The notes beneath the pieces were generated by a model, which had not been told where the DNA came from, did not search any database, and worked only from the letters and a program-made list of their open reading frames with translations. Both the position numbers and the translations under genes were made by a program. This document shows positions 8,892-16,965 of a DNA stretch of 64,000 bases, piece after piece. Within the stretch, counting starts at the first letter, position 1; each line of letters begins with the position of its first letter. This DNA is from Caulobacteraceae bacterium (GTDB lineage: Bacteria > Pseudomonadota > Alphaproteobacteria > Caulobacterales > Caulobacteraceae). Where the stretch lies: the NCBI GenBank assembly GCA_027489335.1, contig JAIXZX010000012.1, positions 124,001 through 188,000 on the forward strand, written 5' to 3'.

Positions 8892-10277
8892 GTGGCCCAG
8901 TACGACTACGACCTGTTCGTCATCGGCGCCGGCTCCGGCGGCGTGCGCGCGGCGAGACTGGCCGCCATGAGCGGCGCCAGGGTGGCGGTGGCCGAGGAGG
9001 ACCGGGTGGGCGGCACCTGTGTCATCCGCGGCTGCGTGCCCAAGAAGTTCATGGTCTACGCCTCGGAATATGCGAGCCATTTCAAGACCGCTGAAGGCTA
9101 TGGGTGGAGCTTCTCCGAGGCCCCGCGCTTCGACTGGCCGACGTTTTTGGCCGAGAAGGACAAGGAGATCGCCCGGCTCTCGGGGATCTATGTGACCAAT
9201 CTGCAGAACGCCGGCGCCGAACTGGTCCACGCCAAGGCCCGGCTGGTCGACGCCCATGCGGTCGAACTGGTGGGCAAGGACAGGACCGTTACAGCGGGCA
9301 AGATCCTGATCGCCACCGGCGGCCGGCCCTGGGTTCCCAAGGATCTGCCGGGGATCGAGCATGTAATCACCTCGGACGAGGCCTTCCACATCCCAGAGCT
9401 GCCGAAGCGGATGGTGATCGCCGGGGGTGGTTACATCGCCGTAGAGTTCGCCTGCATCTTCAAGGGCCTTGGGGTGGATGTGACCCTGGTCCACCGGGGC
9501 CCCAACATCTTGCGCGGCTTCGACGACCACGTTCGCGCCCATCTGGGCGAAGAAATGACCCGCAAGGGGATCAATGTCCTGCTCGGCTGCCAGCATGAGC
9601 GGGTGGAGAAGACCGAGGGCGGGCTGGTCAGCCATCTGTCCAGCGGCGCCGCCATCGAGGCCGATCTCGTGCTCTTCGCCCTGGGCCGTGAGCCCTATGT
9701 GGAGGGCCTGGGCCTGGAGGCGGCCGGCGTGGCGCTGAACGACGGGGCCATCGTGGTGGACGACTATTCCCGCACCAATGTGGAGTCCATCTGGGCGGTG
9801 GGCGATGTCACCAATCGCATCAACCTGACCCCGGTGGCGATCCGCGAGGGCGCGGCCTTCGCCCAGACGGAATTCTATGACAACCCGACCACCTTCGACC
9901 ACGAGATGGTCGCCTCGGCGGTCTTCTCCCAGCCGGCCATCGGCTCGGTGGGCCTGACCGAGGCCGAGGCCCGCCACGCCCACGGTCAGGTGGATGTGTA
10001 TCTGTCGAGGTTCCGGGCCATGAAGCACACCTTCTCCGGCGGGGAAGAGCGGGCGCTGATCAAGCTGGTGGTGGACGCCAAGAGCCAGAAGTTGCTCGGC
10101 TGCCACGTGGTGGCGCCGGACGGGCCGGAGATCATCCAGATGGCCGCCATCGCCCTGAAGATGGGCGTGACCAAGGCGCAGTGGGATTCCACCTGCGCAG
10201 TGCATCCCACCCTCGCCGAAGAACTGGTCACCATGCGCGAGAAGTACATGCCGCAGGACCTGGGCCCGGTGGCGTGA
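8892..10277 (+). CDS. gor: Glutathione-disulfide reductase
   Basis: 461 aa, GTG start. This flavoenzyme reduces oxidised glutathione with NADPH. The N-terminal FAD motif GAGSGGVRAAR is at residues 12-22. The redox-active disulfide is the pair of Cys 43 and 48 in GGTCVIRGCVPKK. A second nucleotide-binding motif, GGGYIAVEFACIF, is in the middle, followed by the FAD segment WAVGDVT. The C-terminal dimer domain has the active-site HPTLAEE. The Cys spacing and IRGCVPKK sequence fit glutathione reductase rather than lipoamide or mercuric reductase. Its stop codon overlaps the next start (GTGA). Confidence 0.93.
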   Translation: MAQYDYDLFVIGAGSGGVRAARLAAMSGARVAVAEEDRVGGTCVIRGCVPKKFMVYASEYASHFKTAEGYGWSFSEAPRFDWPTFLAEKDKEIARLSGIYVTNLQNAGAELVHAKARLVDAHAVELVGKDRTVTAGKILIATGGRPWVPKDLPGIEHVITSDEAFHIPELPKRMVIAGGGYIAVEFACIFKGLGVDVTLVHRGPNILRGFDDHVRAHLGEEMTRKGINVLLGCQHERVEKTEGGLVSHLSSGAAIEADLVLFALGREPYVEGLGLEAAGVALNDGAIVVDDYSRTNVESIWAVGDVTNRINLTPVAIREGAAFAQTEFYDNPTTFDHEMVASAVFSQPAIGSVGLTEAEARHAHGQVDVYLSRFRAMKHTFSGGEERALIKLVVDAKSQKLLGCHVVAPDGPEIIQMAAIALKMGVTKAQWDSTCAVHPTLAEELVTMREKYMPQDLGPVA

Positions 10278-11524
10278 CGACGGCGGAATCCTTCGTCGCC
10301 GGTCCGGGCTTCGCCCGATGGAGCGCCTGGGTGCTGATCTTCGGCGCCGCCCTGGCGGGCCCCCTGGGCTGGGTGGGGCCGCTGGCCTTTGCTGTCCTGC
10401 TGAGCATCGTCGGCCTGCTGACGCTTCCGGGCCTGGAGGTGCGCGAGGCCGATCGCCCGGCGGCTCTCGCCCTCCTGGTCCTGGTGATCTGGGCGGCGGG
10501 CTCGATGCTCTGGAGCCCCTATGAGCCCGAGGCGCTCTGGAGCTCCAATGCGGTGAAGCTGGCCTGCCAGGCGGTGCTCTACTGGTCCGCCTATAGCGCC
10601 GTGCGCAGGGCAGAGGCTCTGGGACTGCGCCGGGCCATGGTCGTCTTCATGTGGGGCATTTCCGGCCTTTCGGTGATGCTCATCATCGAAGCGGTGACCG
10701 GCGCGGCCGCCTATCAGGCGCTGCGCCAGGCGATCGGCGATCCGATCCGTCCAGACCTTGCGGTGCGCAATGTCGCCCAAGGGGTGTTCGTCCTCGCGGT
10801 CCTCTGGGGCCCTGCGGCCCTGGCGGCCATCCGGCTCGGCTGGTGGCAGCTGGCGGTGCTGATGGCCGCTGGCGTCGTGGCCGGCGCCGTCGGTCTGAAT
10901 GCTGACGCGCCCCTGATCGCCCTGGCCGCCGCCAGCCTGGCCGGCGCGGCCGTCTATCGCTGGCCGGTGATCGCGCCTCGGGTGCTGGGCGCCGGCGCCG
11001 GCTTCTTCTTCCTCGCCACGCCGCTGATCCTCTGGGCGCTGAGAGCGCAGGGGATCTATGGGGCGCTTCAGGACAGGGTCAGCCTCTCTTGGAGCATGCG
11101 CATGGACTACTGGAGCTATGCGGTCGACTGGATCAGCGACAAGCCTCTGAAGGGCTGGGGCCTGGACGCCAGCCGAATGTTCGGTCCCGGCATCCGGCTA
11201 CATCCGCACGACGCGGCCCTGCAGGTCTGGCTGGAGCTGGGGGTGATCGGCGCGGCCGCGGCCACTGTATTCTGGGTCACCATCTTTCATCGCCAGGAAC
11301 GCCGCCATCCCGACCTGGGCGCCGCGGCTGGCGCGGCCGCGGCTGTGAGCTATCTCACCTTCGCCGCCGTCAGCTTCGGGGTCTGGCAGGAATGGTGGCT
11401 GGCGCTCGGAGCCATGGCCGTGGTCTCGGCCGCCGCCGCCCAGCGTCTGCCCGTCGCCGCCCGCCTAGCCAAGCCCGCCAGCGCGGCGCGCAGAGCATCG
11501 ACCTATCCCCCCATATCGGAGTAG
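10274..11524 (+). CDS. O-antigen ligase / Wzy-type polymerase family membrane protein
   Basis: A 416-aa polytopic inner-membrane protein with about ten to twelve hydrophobic segments. The Wzy_C/WaaL hallmark is present in the C-terminal half: the periplasmic loop with KGWGLDASR followed by [15 protein letters not shown], matching the family's HPHNxxLQxxxExG. Such proteins join or polymerise glycan on an undecaprenyl carrier in surface polysaccharide synthesis. The GTG at 10274 is chosen because it overlaps the gor stop (GTGA); the longer in-frame extension would lie inside gor. No glycosyltransferase or flippase genes are nearby, so the specific glycan is unknown and it looks like an isolated member. 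Confidence 0.8.
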   Translation: MTTAESFVAGPGFARWSAWVLIFGAALAGPLGWVGPLAFAVLLSIVGLLTLPGLEVREADRPAALALLVLVIWAAGSMLWSPYEPEALWSSNAVKLACQAVLYWSAYSAVRRAEALGLRRAMVVFMWGISGLSVMLIIEAVTGAAAYQALRQAIGDPIRPDLAVRNVAQGVFVLAVLWGPAALAAIRLGWWQLAVLMAAGVVAGAVGLNADAPLIALAAASLAGAAVYRWPVIAPRVLGAGAGFFFLATPLILWALRAQGIYGALQDRVSLSWSMRMDYWSYAVDWISDKPLKGWGLDASRMFGPGIRLHPHDAALQVWLELGVIGAAAATVFWVTIFHRQERRHPDLGAAAGAAAAVSYLTFAAVSFGVWQEWWLALGAMAVVSAAAAQRLPVAARLAKPASAARRASTYPPISE

Positions 11525-11594
11525 AAGGCCCCACTTTCGTCCCCGGGTCCGCGCAAGGCCCCACAGCCTCGGGACGACGCGGAGCTTAAGAGTG

Positions 11595-12974
11595 ATGAGC
11601 GACAACTGGACACCGGCCTCCTGGCGCGCCAAGACCGCCAAGCACATTCCGGACGACTATCCCGACGCCGCCGCCCTGGAGCGCGTGGAGCAGACTCTGC
11701 GCGGCATGCCGCCCCTGGTGTTCGCCGGCGAGGCCCGGCGGCTCAAGTCCCTGCTGGGCGACGTGGCCGAGGGCCGGGCCTTTCTGTTGCAGGGCGGCGA
11801 CTGCGCCGAGAGCTTCAAGGAATTCCACGCCGACAACATCCGCGACACCTTCCGCCTGATCCTGCAGATGGCTGTCGTCCTGACCTTCGCCGGCGGCAAG
11901 CCGGTGGTGAAGGTGGGCCGGATGGCCGGCCAGTTCGCCAAGCCGCGCTCCTCTCCGGTTGAGAAGATCGGCGATGTGGAGCTGCCGTCCTACCGGGGCG
12001 ACAACATCAACGGCATGGAGTTCACGCCGGAGGCCCGCGCACCCGATCCGGAGCGCCTGCTGAAGGCCTATGCCCAGTCGTCCTCGACCCTGAACCTGCT
12101 GCGGGCCTTCGCCGGCGGTGGCTACGCCGATCTCTACAACATCCATCGCTGGACGCTCGGCTTCGTCAATGACAGCCCGCAGGGCGCACGCTATCGCGAG
12201 CTGTCGGAGAAAATCAGCGAGGCCCTGACCTTCATGGCCGCCATCGGGGTCACCCCCGACAGCCATCCCGACCTGCACCGGGTGGAGTTCTTCACCTGCC
12301 ACGAAGCCCTGCTGCTGGGCTTCGAAGAGGCCATGACCCGCGTCGATTCCACCTCGGGCGACTGGTACGACACCTCGGCCCACCTGCTGTGGATCGGCGA
12401 GCGGACCCGCCAGCTGGACGGCGCCCATGTGGAGTTCTGCCGCGGGGTGAAGAACCCCGTCGGCGTCAAGGTCGGCCCGACCCTGGAGCCCGACGAACTG
12501 CTGCGGCTGATCGATGCGCTGAGCCCCGCCAACGAAGCCGGCCGCCTGACGCTCTATGGCCGGTTCGGCCACGACAAGATCGCCGATCGCCTGCCGCGCC
12601 TGATGCAGGCCACCAAGGCCGGCGGTCGCAATGTGGTCTGGGCTATCGATCCCATGCACGGCAACACCCTGACCGCGGCCAACGGCTACAAGACGCGGCC
12701 CTTCGACCGCATCCTGTCGGAGGTGAAGTCCTTCGTGGAGATCGCCAAGGCCGAGGGGGTCCACCCCGGCGGCGTGCATCTGGAGATGACCGGTCAGAAC
12801 GTCACCGAGTGCCTGGGCGGGGCGCGCGCCCTGACAGAGGGTGACCTCGCCGACCGCTATCACACGCACTGCGACCCGCGGCTGAACGGCGAGCAGGCCC
12901 TGGAGCTCGCCTTCCTGGTGGCGGAAAAGCTCAAGGAAGACCGCATCGACATGGCCCGCCGCGTCGCGGTTTAG
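11595..12974 (+). CDS. aroG: 3-deoxy-7-phosphoheptulonate synthase, class II
   Basis: 459 aa. It catalyses the first step of the shikimate pathway, joining phosphoenolpyruvate and erythrose-4-phosphate. It is the plant/actinobacterial type (class II), shown by the length, the start (WTPASWR), [11 protein letters not shown] near residue 60, [14 protein letters not shown] near residue 105, and the C-terminal metal and substrate motifs [10 protein letters not shown] and [22 protein letters not shown] lies immediately before the ATG; the ATG at 11595 is preferred, with GGAG at 11581-11584 as ribosome-binding site. A strong hairpin terminator follows. Class II enzymes are common in alphaproteobacteria; the gene symbol for this type varies. 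Confidence 0.93.
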   Translation: MSDNWTPASWRAKTAKHIPDDYPDAAALERVEQTLRGMPPLVFAGEARRLKSLLGDVAEGRAFLLQGGDCAESFKEFHADNIRDTFRLILQMAVVLTFAGGKPVVKVGRMAGQFAKPRSSPVEKIGDVELPSYRGDNINGMEFTPEARAPDPERLLKAYAQSSSTLNLLRAFAGGGYADLYNIHRWTLGFVNDSPQGARYRELSEKISEALTFMAAIGVTPDSHPDLHRVEFFTCHEALLLGFEEAMTRVDSTSGDWYDTSAHLLWIGERTRQLDGAHVEFCRGVKNPVGVKVGPTLEPDELLRLIDALSPANEAGRLTLYGRFGHDKIADRLPRLMQATKAGGRNVVWAIDPMHGNTLTAANGYKTRPFDRILSEVKSFVEIAKAEGVHPGGVHLEMTGQNVTECLGGARALTEGDLADRYHTHCDPRLNGEQALELAFLVAEKLKEDRIDMARRVAV

Positions 12975-12982
12975 GGTCTAAG

Positions 12983-13016
12983 GTCCGCCGGGCCTAGCCT
13001 GGCGGACGTTCGTTTT
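12983..13016 (+). terminator. Rho-independent terminator after DAHP synthase
   Basis: GTCCGCC (12983-12989) pairs with GGCGGAC (13001-13007), with extra pairing inside the loop (GGGC/GCCT region), followed by GTTCGTTTT. It lies just after the class II DAHP synthase and just before the MATE gene. Confidence 0.7.
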
Positions 13017-13061
13017 CCGGCGATGACCCGTGGTCTGCGCCGCTGTCTGGCTGGTGATCCC

Positions 13062-14438
13062 ATGACCCGCCCTGCAAGCCCGGAAGCCGCCACGGCGCCC
13101 GGGCGACATCTGCTTGTTCGTCACGACCTTCGGCAGCTGCTGACGCTGTCGGGGCCGGTGGTGCTCGCGCGCCTGGGCATCATGACCATGGGTCTGATGG
13201 ACGCCATCGTCGTGGGGCGCTACTCGGCCGTCGAGCTGGGCTTCCACGCCATGGCCTGGGCGCCGACCTCGGTCATCCTGACCATGGCCATCGGCCTGCT
13301 GACCGGGGTGCAGGTGATGACCGCCCGCGCCGTGGGCGAAGGCCGCCGACATGAGAGCGGCGCGGTGCTGCGTCGAGGCCTGGTCTATGGCTCATGGATC
13401 GGCCTCGCCTCCATGCTGGTCCTCATCGCCGTGGCGCCTTGGGGCCTGTCGCGTATCGGGCTGGAGCCCAGCCTGGCGGCGGGGTCTGTCGGCCCGGTGA
13501 TCATCTTCGCCCTGTCCCTGCCGACCTATGTGGTGGCCTGTGCTGCCAGCTTCTGGCTGGAGGGGCTGTCGCGGCCGGGACCGGCCATGATCATCATGTG
13601 GCTGGCCAATGTGGTGAACCTGCTGTTCCTGCTGCTGCTGGTCCCAGGCGCGTTCGGCCTGCCGGCCCTTGGCGCCGTAGGCGCGGCCTGGGCCACCTTC
13701 GCCGCCCGGGCCTTTCTGGTGGCGGGGCTGCTGGTCTATATCGCCCGCATGGCCGAGGCCCGCGAGCTCGGGATATTCGCCAAACCAGCCCGCGACCGTC
13801 TGGCCGAGGCCGAACAGCGCAAGATCGGCTATGGGGCCGGCGCCTCTAACTTCTTCGAGGTCGCGGCCTTCGCCTCCCTCAATGTGGTGGCCGGCTGGAT
13901 CGGAACCCTCGCGCTCGCCGCCTGGACGGTGGTGCTCAACGTCATCTCCATGGTCTTCATGGCGCCGCTGGGCCTGGCCGCGGCTACCGCCGTCCTGGTC
14001 AGCAGCGCCTATGGCGCACGGGACCGGGCAGGCGTGATCCGCGCTGCCCTCGTCGGATTCGGTGTCACAGCCGTCTTCGGGGTTGTCGTGTCCTTCATCA
14101 TCTGGCCAGCGGCGCCCTGGATCGCTGCGGCCTACACCACCGATCCGCAGGTGATCGCCGTGGCCGCCGCGGCGCTCGCCCTGTCGTGCCTGTTCCTGCT
14201 GGCGGATGGCCTGCAGGTGGTGATCGCCCAGGCCCTGCGGGCTCGCGGCGATGTCTGGATGCCGACCTTCACCCATCTGACCAGCTACGTGGTGATCATG
14301 ATGCCGCTGGCCTGGTGGCTCGCCCTGCCCATGGGCATGGGCGTCACCGGCCTTGTCTGGGCGGTGATCCTGGCGAGCCTGGTCTCAGTGGGCCTGCTCT
14401 CCGCGCGCTTCTGGCGGCTGTCGCTTCAGCCGCTCTAG
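13062..14438 (+). CDS. MATE family multidrug/toxin exporter
   Basis: 458 aa with about twelve membrane segments in two homologous halves, as in NorM-type cation-coupled antiporters of the inner membrane. The N-terminal half opens with LLTLSGPVVLARLGIMTMG and has the MATE-like GVQVMTARAVGEGR; the second half has FMAPLGLAAATAVLVSSAYGA, the equivalent repeat. A further in-frame ATG at 13023 would add 13 residues, but it lies only 6 nt after the preceding terminator, so the ATG at 13062 is preferred. The substrate cannot be inferred. It stands alone between a terminator and a convergent gene. Confidence 0.88.
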   Translation: MTRPASPEAATAPGRHLLVRHDLRQLLTLSGPVVLARLGIMTMGLMDAIVVGRYSAVELGFHAMAWAPTSVILTMAIGLLTGVQVMTARAVGEGRRHESGAVLRRGLVYGSWIGLASMLVLIAVAPWGLSRIGLEPSLAAGSVGPVIIFALSLPTYVVACAASFWLEGLSRPGPAMIIMWLANVVNLLFLLLLVPGAFGLPALGAVGAAWATFAARAFLVAGLLVYIARMAEARELGIFAKPARDRLAEAEQRKIGYGAGASNFFEVAAFASLNVVAGWIGTLALAAWTVVLNVISMVFMAPLGLAAATAVLVSSAYGARDRAGVIRAALVGFGVTAVFGVVVSFIIWPAAPWIAAAYTTDPQVIAVAAAALALSCLFLLADGLQVVIAQALRARGDVWMPTFTHLTSYVVIMMPLAWWLALPMGMGVTGLVWAVILASLVSVGLLSARFWRLSLQPL

Positions 14439-14467
14439 GCAGGCTGACGAGGAGGCGGGCCGGCGGC

Positions 14468-15364
14468 TCAGGCGCCGAGGATCCAGCCTTCTTCCCGTTC
14501 GGCCTCGGCCAGGGCGGCCTCGTCCAGGCCCTTGGGCGCAGCGAACAACTCGGCGAGCTTGCCAGCCTCGTCCAGCTTGGCGAAGTGCTCGGCGGTCTCG
14601 CGGACCTGGACCAGATCCTTCACCTCGCCCGGCTGCGCCTTGATCTTCAGGAGCGACGGATAGACCTCGGCCACCACCACCTCGACGCCGTCGAGATCGG
14701 CGGGCTTCAGAGCGCCAAAGCCCATCTCCAGCGGCCAGACGCGCAGGGCCTCGCCCCGGGCGATCTTCAGGCGCTTCACCGCCGGAATGCCGAGCAGGGC
14801 CTGCCCGCCGACAGAGCCGTTGTAGTAGAGCTTCCAGATCGAGGCCGCGCCCTTGGCCGCCTCGTCTGCGCGGCGGAACTCGGGCAGGTCGTCGGGGCCA
14901 TGCGCCCGGGTGCGCTTGGGCTGCAGGGTGGTCAGGGCGTCCTTGGGCGGGCAGCCCCAGAACGGGAAGGGCCCGCCGGTGAGCCGCCGGTTCAGCTCCG
15001 AGCCGACGCCGAAGCGGTTGTTGGTGTTGTCGGCCTTGTCCTTGACCATCTTGTCGATCTGATCCCAGACCGCCCGCCAGGGGGGATCGCCGGTCAGGTT
15101 CAGGCCGGCGGCGAAGCCGCGGGGGAAGCCTAAGGGGAAGTCGAAGCCCAGAAGCGCCCGCTCGCCGCGCTTCTTCAGGTCGTCCAGGATGACGCCCAGC
15201 AGCTTTTCCGCCTCGCCCCGCGTGGCCGGATTGTGGGACTCAAAGGACATGCGGAATCGCACGTCGCGCTTGAGCACGCCGATCCAGACGGAGTCCGTCC
15301 CGGTGCCCGGCTTGGCCGCCGCGCTCCAGTCAACAATCAGGTAGGCGCTGAAGAGGCGCGACAC
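14468..15364 (-). CDS. Uncharacterised protein with N-terminal YLIVDWSAA motif
   Basis: A 298-aa soluble protein. The N-terminus, AYLIVDWSAAAKPGTG, followed later by LLGFDFPLGFPRG, resembles an RNase H-like/actin-like fold with Asp-containing strands, broadly like DUF429 proteins. Alphaproteobacterial relatives are sometimes labelled 'cobalamin biosynthesis protein CbiG', but no CbiG features or cobalamin genes are seen here, so I do not use that name. The start is the GTG at 15364, with GGAG 8 nt upstream and the conserved strand only seven residues in; an ATG at 15433 is an alternative. It converges with the MATE gene, 29 bp apart. Confidence 0.7.
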   Translation of the reverse strand: MSRLFSAYLIVDWSAAAKPGTGTDSVWIGVLKRDVRFRMSFESHNPATRGEAEKLLGVILDDLKKRGERALLGFDFPLGFPRGFAAGLNLTGDPPWRAVWDQIDKMVKDKADNTNNRFGVGSELNRRLTGGPFPFWGCPPKDALTTLQPKRTRAHGPDDLPEFRRADEAAKGAASIWKLYYNGSVGGQALLGIPAVKRLKIARGEALRVWPLEMGFGALKPADLDGVEVVVAEVYPSLLKIKAQPGEVKDLVQVRETAEHFAKLDEAGKLAELFAAPKGLDEAALAEAEREEGWILGA

Positions 15365-15494
15365 GGCAAGGCTCCGGACGGAAGGGGGAGAAGCGTCTTT
15401 TGTAGCCCCTCCGCCGGGCGCGGCCAATGGCATGTCGTTCACAAGACACACAAGATGGCTATGGTGCGCTTTCGTTCGTCCCCGGAGATTCCCG

Positions 15495-15836
15495 ATGAGA
15501 GCTGTCCTGTTCGCCGCCGCCCTGGCCTCCACCCTGGCGCTCGCCGCCTGTGGACAATCGTCCGAAACCTCGGGCGCGAGCGCGGACGCCAGCGCGGTGG
15601 AAGCGGTTCCCACCGGCCCTGAGCTGACCGGCGTCGGCGTGATCGCCAGCCTTGATGGCCGCACCCTGGCCATCGACCACGAGGGTGTGGAGGGCGGCCA
15701 GCCGGCCGGCCGGCAGGAGTTCCGGGCCTACGCCACGGTCCTGGCCGAAGCCCCGCTGGAGCCGGGCTCGCGGGTCAGCTTCAAGTATCAGGACGCCGAG
15801 CCCATGCCGGTGCTGACCGAACTCACCGCCCGCTAG
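15495..15836 (+). CDS. Small lipoprotein with CusF-like domain lacking copper ligands
   Basis: 113 aa. A lipoprotein signal (MRAVLFAAALASTLALAAC) ends in a lipobox with Cys at residue 19. A Ser/Ala-rich linker follows, then about 65 residues that read like the small beta-barrel of CusF (GVGVIASLDGRTLAIDHEGV ... GSRVSFKYQ ... VLTELTAR). In CusF the Trp and two Met ligands sit in the middle of this domain (WPxMTM); here the region is GRQEFRAY, so the copper site appears absent apart from a possible His. Likely periplasmic or outer-membrane anchored. A longer in-frame start at 15432 is rejected because the signal peptide begins at 15495. It is divergent from the previous gene. Confidence 0.7.
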   Translation: MRAVLFAAALASTLALAACGQSSETSGASADASAVEAVPTGPELTGVGVIASLDGRTLAIDHEGVEGGQPAGRQEFRAYATVLAEAPLEPGSRVSFKYQDAEPMPVLTELTAR

Positions 15837-15916
15837 ATCGACGGTCCCCTCCGACCTGGGATGGTGGCGCACGCCCGGCGGATCATGCTAGGCGGCCCCC
15901 GGCCCATGGAGGTGAT

Positions 15917-16840
15917 ATGAGCGAGTCCCTGCGAGGCGGCGTCATCGGCGCCGGCGTCTTCGGCGCCTATCATGCGCGACAGTATGCGCGACTGCCGGGC
16001 GTGGATCTGGCGGCGGTCTATGACCCCCACCCTGAACGGGCGGCGGCCCTGGCCATGCCGCTCGGCGGCCGGGCGTTCGCCACCCTGGAAGAGTTTCTCG
16101 AAGCGGTCGACGTGGTCACCGTGGCTTCGCCGGCCGCCTGGCACGCCGAACAGGCGCTTGCCGCGGTGAAGGCAGGCAAGCCCGTCTATATCGAAAAGCC
16201 GATCGCGACGGACGTGGCCAAGGCCGACGCGGTGGCCCAGGAGGCCGCGCGGCGGAACCTGGTGGTCGCCTGTGGTCATCAGGAGCGCGTGCTTTTCCAG
16301 GTCATGGGATTGTTCGACATTCCCGCCCAGCCCCTGCGGCTGGAGGCCGTCCGGCACGGCACGGCCTCGGATCGCAGTCTGGATGTGTCGGTCGTCCTGG
16401 ACCTGATGATCCATGACCTGGATCTGGCGCTCGCCCTGTCGAAGGCTGATCCGGTGACCGCCGAAGGGGAGGGGGCGATCTTGCGCTCGGACTCCTGGGA
16501 CGTGGCCCGCAGCGAGGTGACCTTCGACGACGGCTTCACCGCCCTGTTCGACGTCTCCCGCGTCGCCGAGGCGCGGCGGCGGACCATGAAGCTGGTCTAT
16601 CCCTCTGGCGAGCTGGAGATCGACTTCCTGACCCGCGAGTTCCGCAACACCACGGGCTTCCCCCTGAACGCCGACTTCGCCGAAACGCCGGCCGCCAAGG
16701 ACACCCTGGGCGCCAGCATCGAAGCCTTCCTGGCCGCCGTGCGGGGCGAGGCGCCCCGGCCCATCGTCACCGCCGCCGAGGCGATCGCCGCCCTCGACCT
16801 GGCTCTGGCGGTCGAACAGGGTCTCGCCGCCGGCGCCTGA
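15917..16840 (+). CDS. Gfo/Idh/MocA family NAD(P)-dependent oxidoreductase
   Basis: 307 aa. The Rossmann motif GVIGAGVFGAYHARQYARLP at residues 8-27 binds NAD(P). The family's EKP motif (VYIEKPIATD) lies near residue 93, and the second domain follows the usual pattern for this superfamily, which acts on sugars, inositols and related compounds. Substrate specificity cannot be read from the sequence. A good ribosome-binding site (GGAGG at about 15908, 5 nt before ATG) fixes the start. It precedes the TonB receptor, but the regulatory gap of 125 bp suggests separate control. Confidence 0.88.
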   Translation: MSESLRGGVIGAGVFGAYHARQYARLPGVDLAAVYDPHPERAAALAMPLGGRAFATLEEFLEAVDVVTVASPAAWHAEQALAAVKAGKPVYIEKPIATDVAKADAVAQEAARRNLVVACGHQERVLFQVMGLFDIPAQPLRLEAVRHGTASDRSLDVSVVLDLMIHDLDLALALSKADPVTAEGEGAILRSDSWDVARSEVTFDDGFTALFDVSRVAEARRRTMKLVYPSGELEIDFLTREFRNTTGFPLNADFAETPAAKDTLGASIEAFLAAVRGEAPRPIVTAAEAIAALDLALAVEQGLAAGA

Positions 16841-16865
16841 GCCGACACCCTGATCGCGTTAAAAA

Positions 16866-16880
16866 TGCGACGCGGTCGCA
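16866..16880. promoter_or_regulatory. Inverted repeat TGCGAC-N3-GTCGCA, candidate operator
   Basis: A perfect 6+6 bp palindrome with a 3-bp spacer, immediately upstream of a TTGACT sequence (16885-16890) that could be a -35 element. It is the first of two copies of the same half-sites before the siderophore receptor. An iron-responsive repressor such as Fur is an attractive guess, not shown. Confidence 0.55.
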
Positions 16881-16919
16881 ACAATTGACTTGCCATCTCC
16901 CTCGCCCTTGAGGCAGCAA

Positions 16920-16940
16920 TGCGACTGCGAAGCGGTCGCA
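16920..16940. promoter_or_regulatory. Second TGCGAC-N9-GTCGCA inverted repeat, candidate operator
   Basis: The same half-sites as at 16866-16880, here spaced by 9 bp, 25 bp before the receptor start. The flanks (AATGCGAC and GTCGCATAAT) extend the symmetry. Centre-to-centre distance to the first copy is 57 bp. Confidence 0.55.
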
Positions 16941-16965
16941 TAATGCGGCCGTTATGGGGGATAAG

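Noticed and set aside
8142..10205. A 687-codon open frame antisense to rpiA and gor
   Set aside because: No family motif is visible, and the sense-strand genes are textbook matches.
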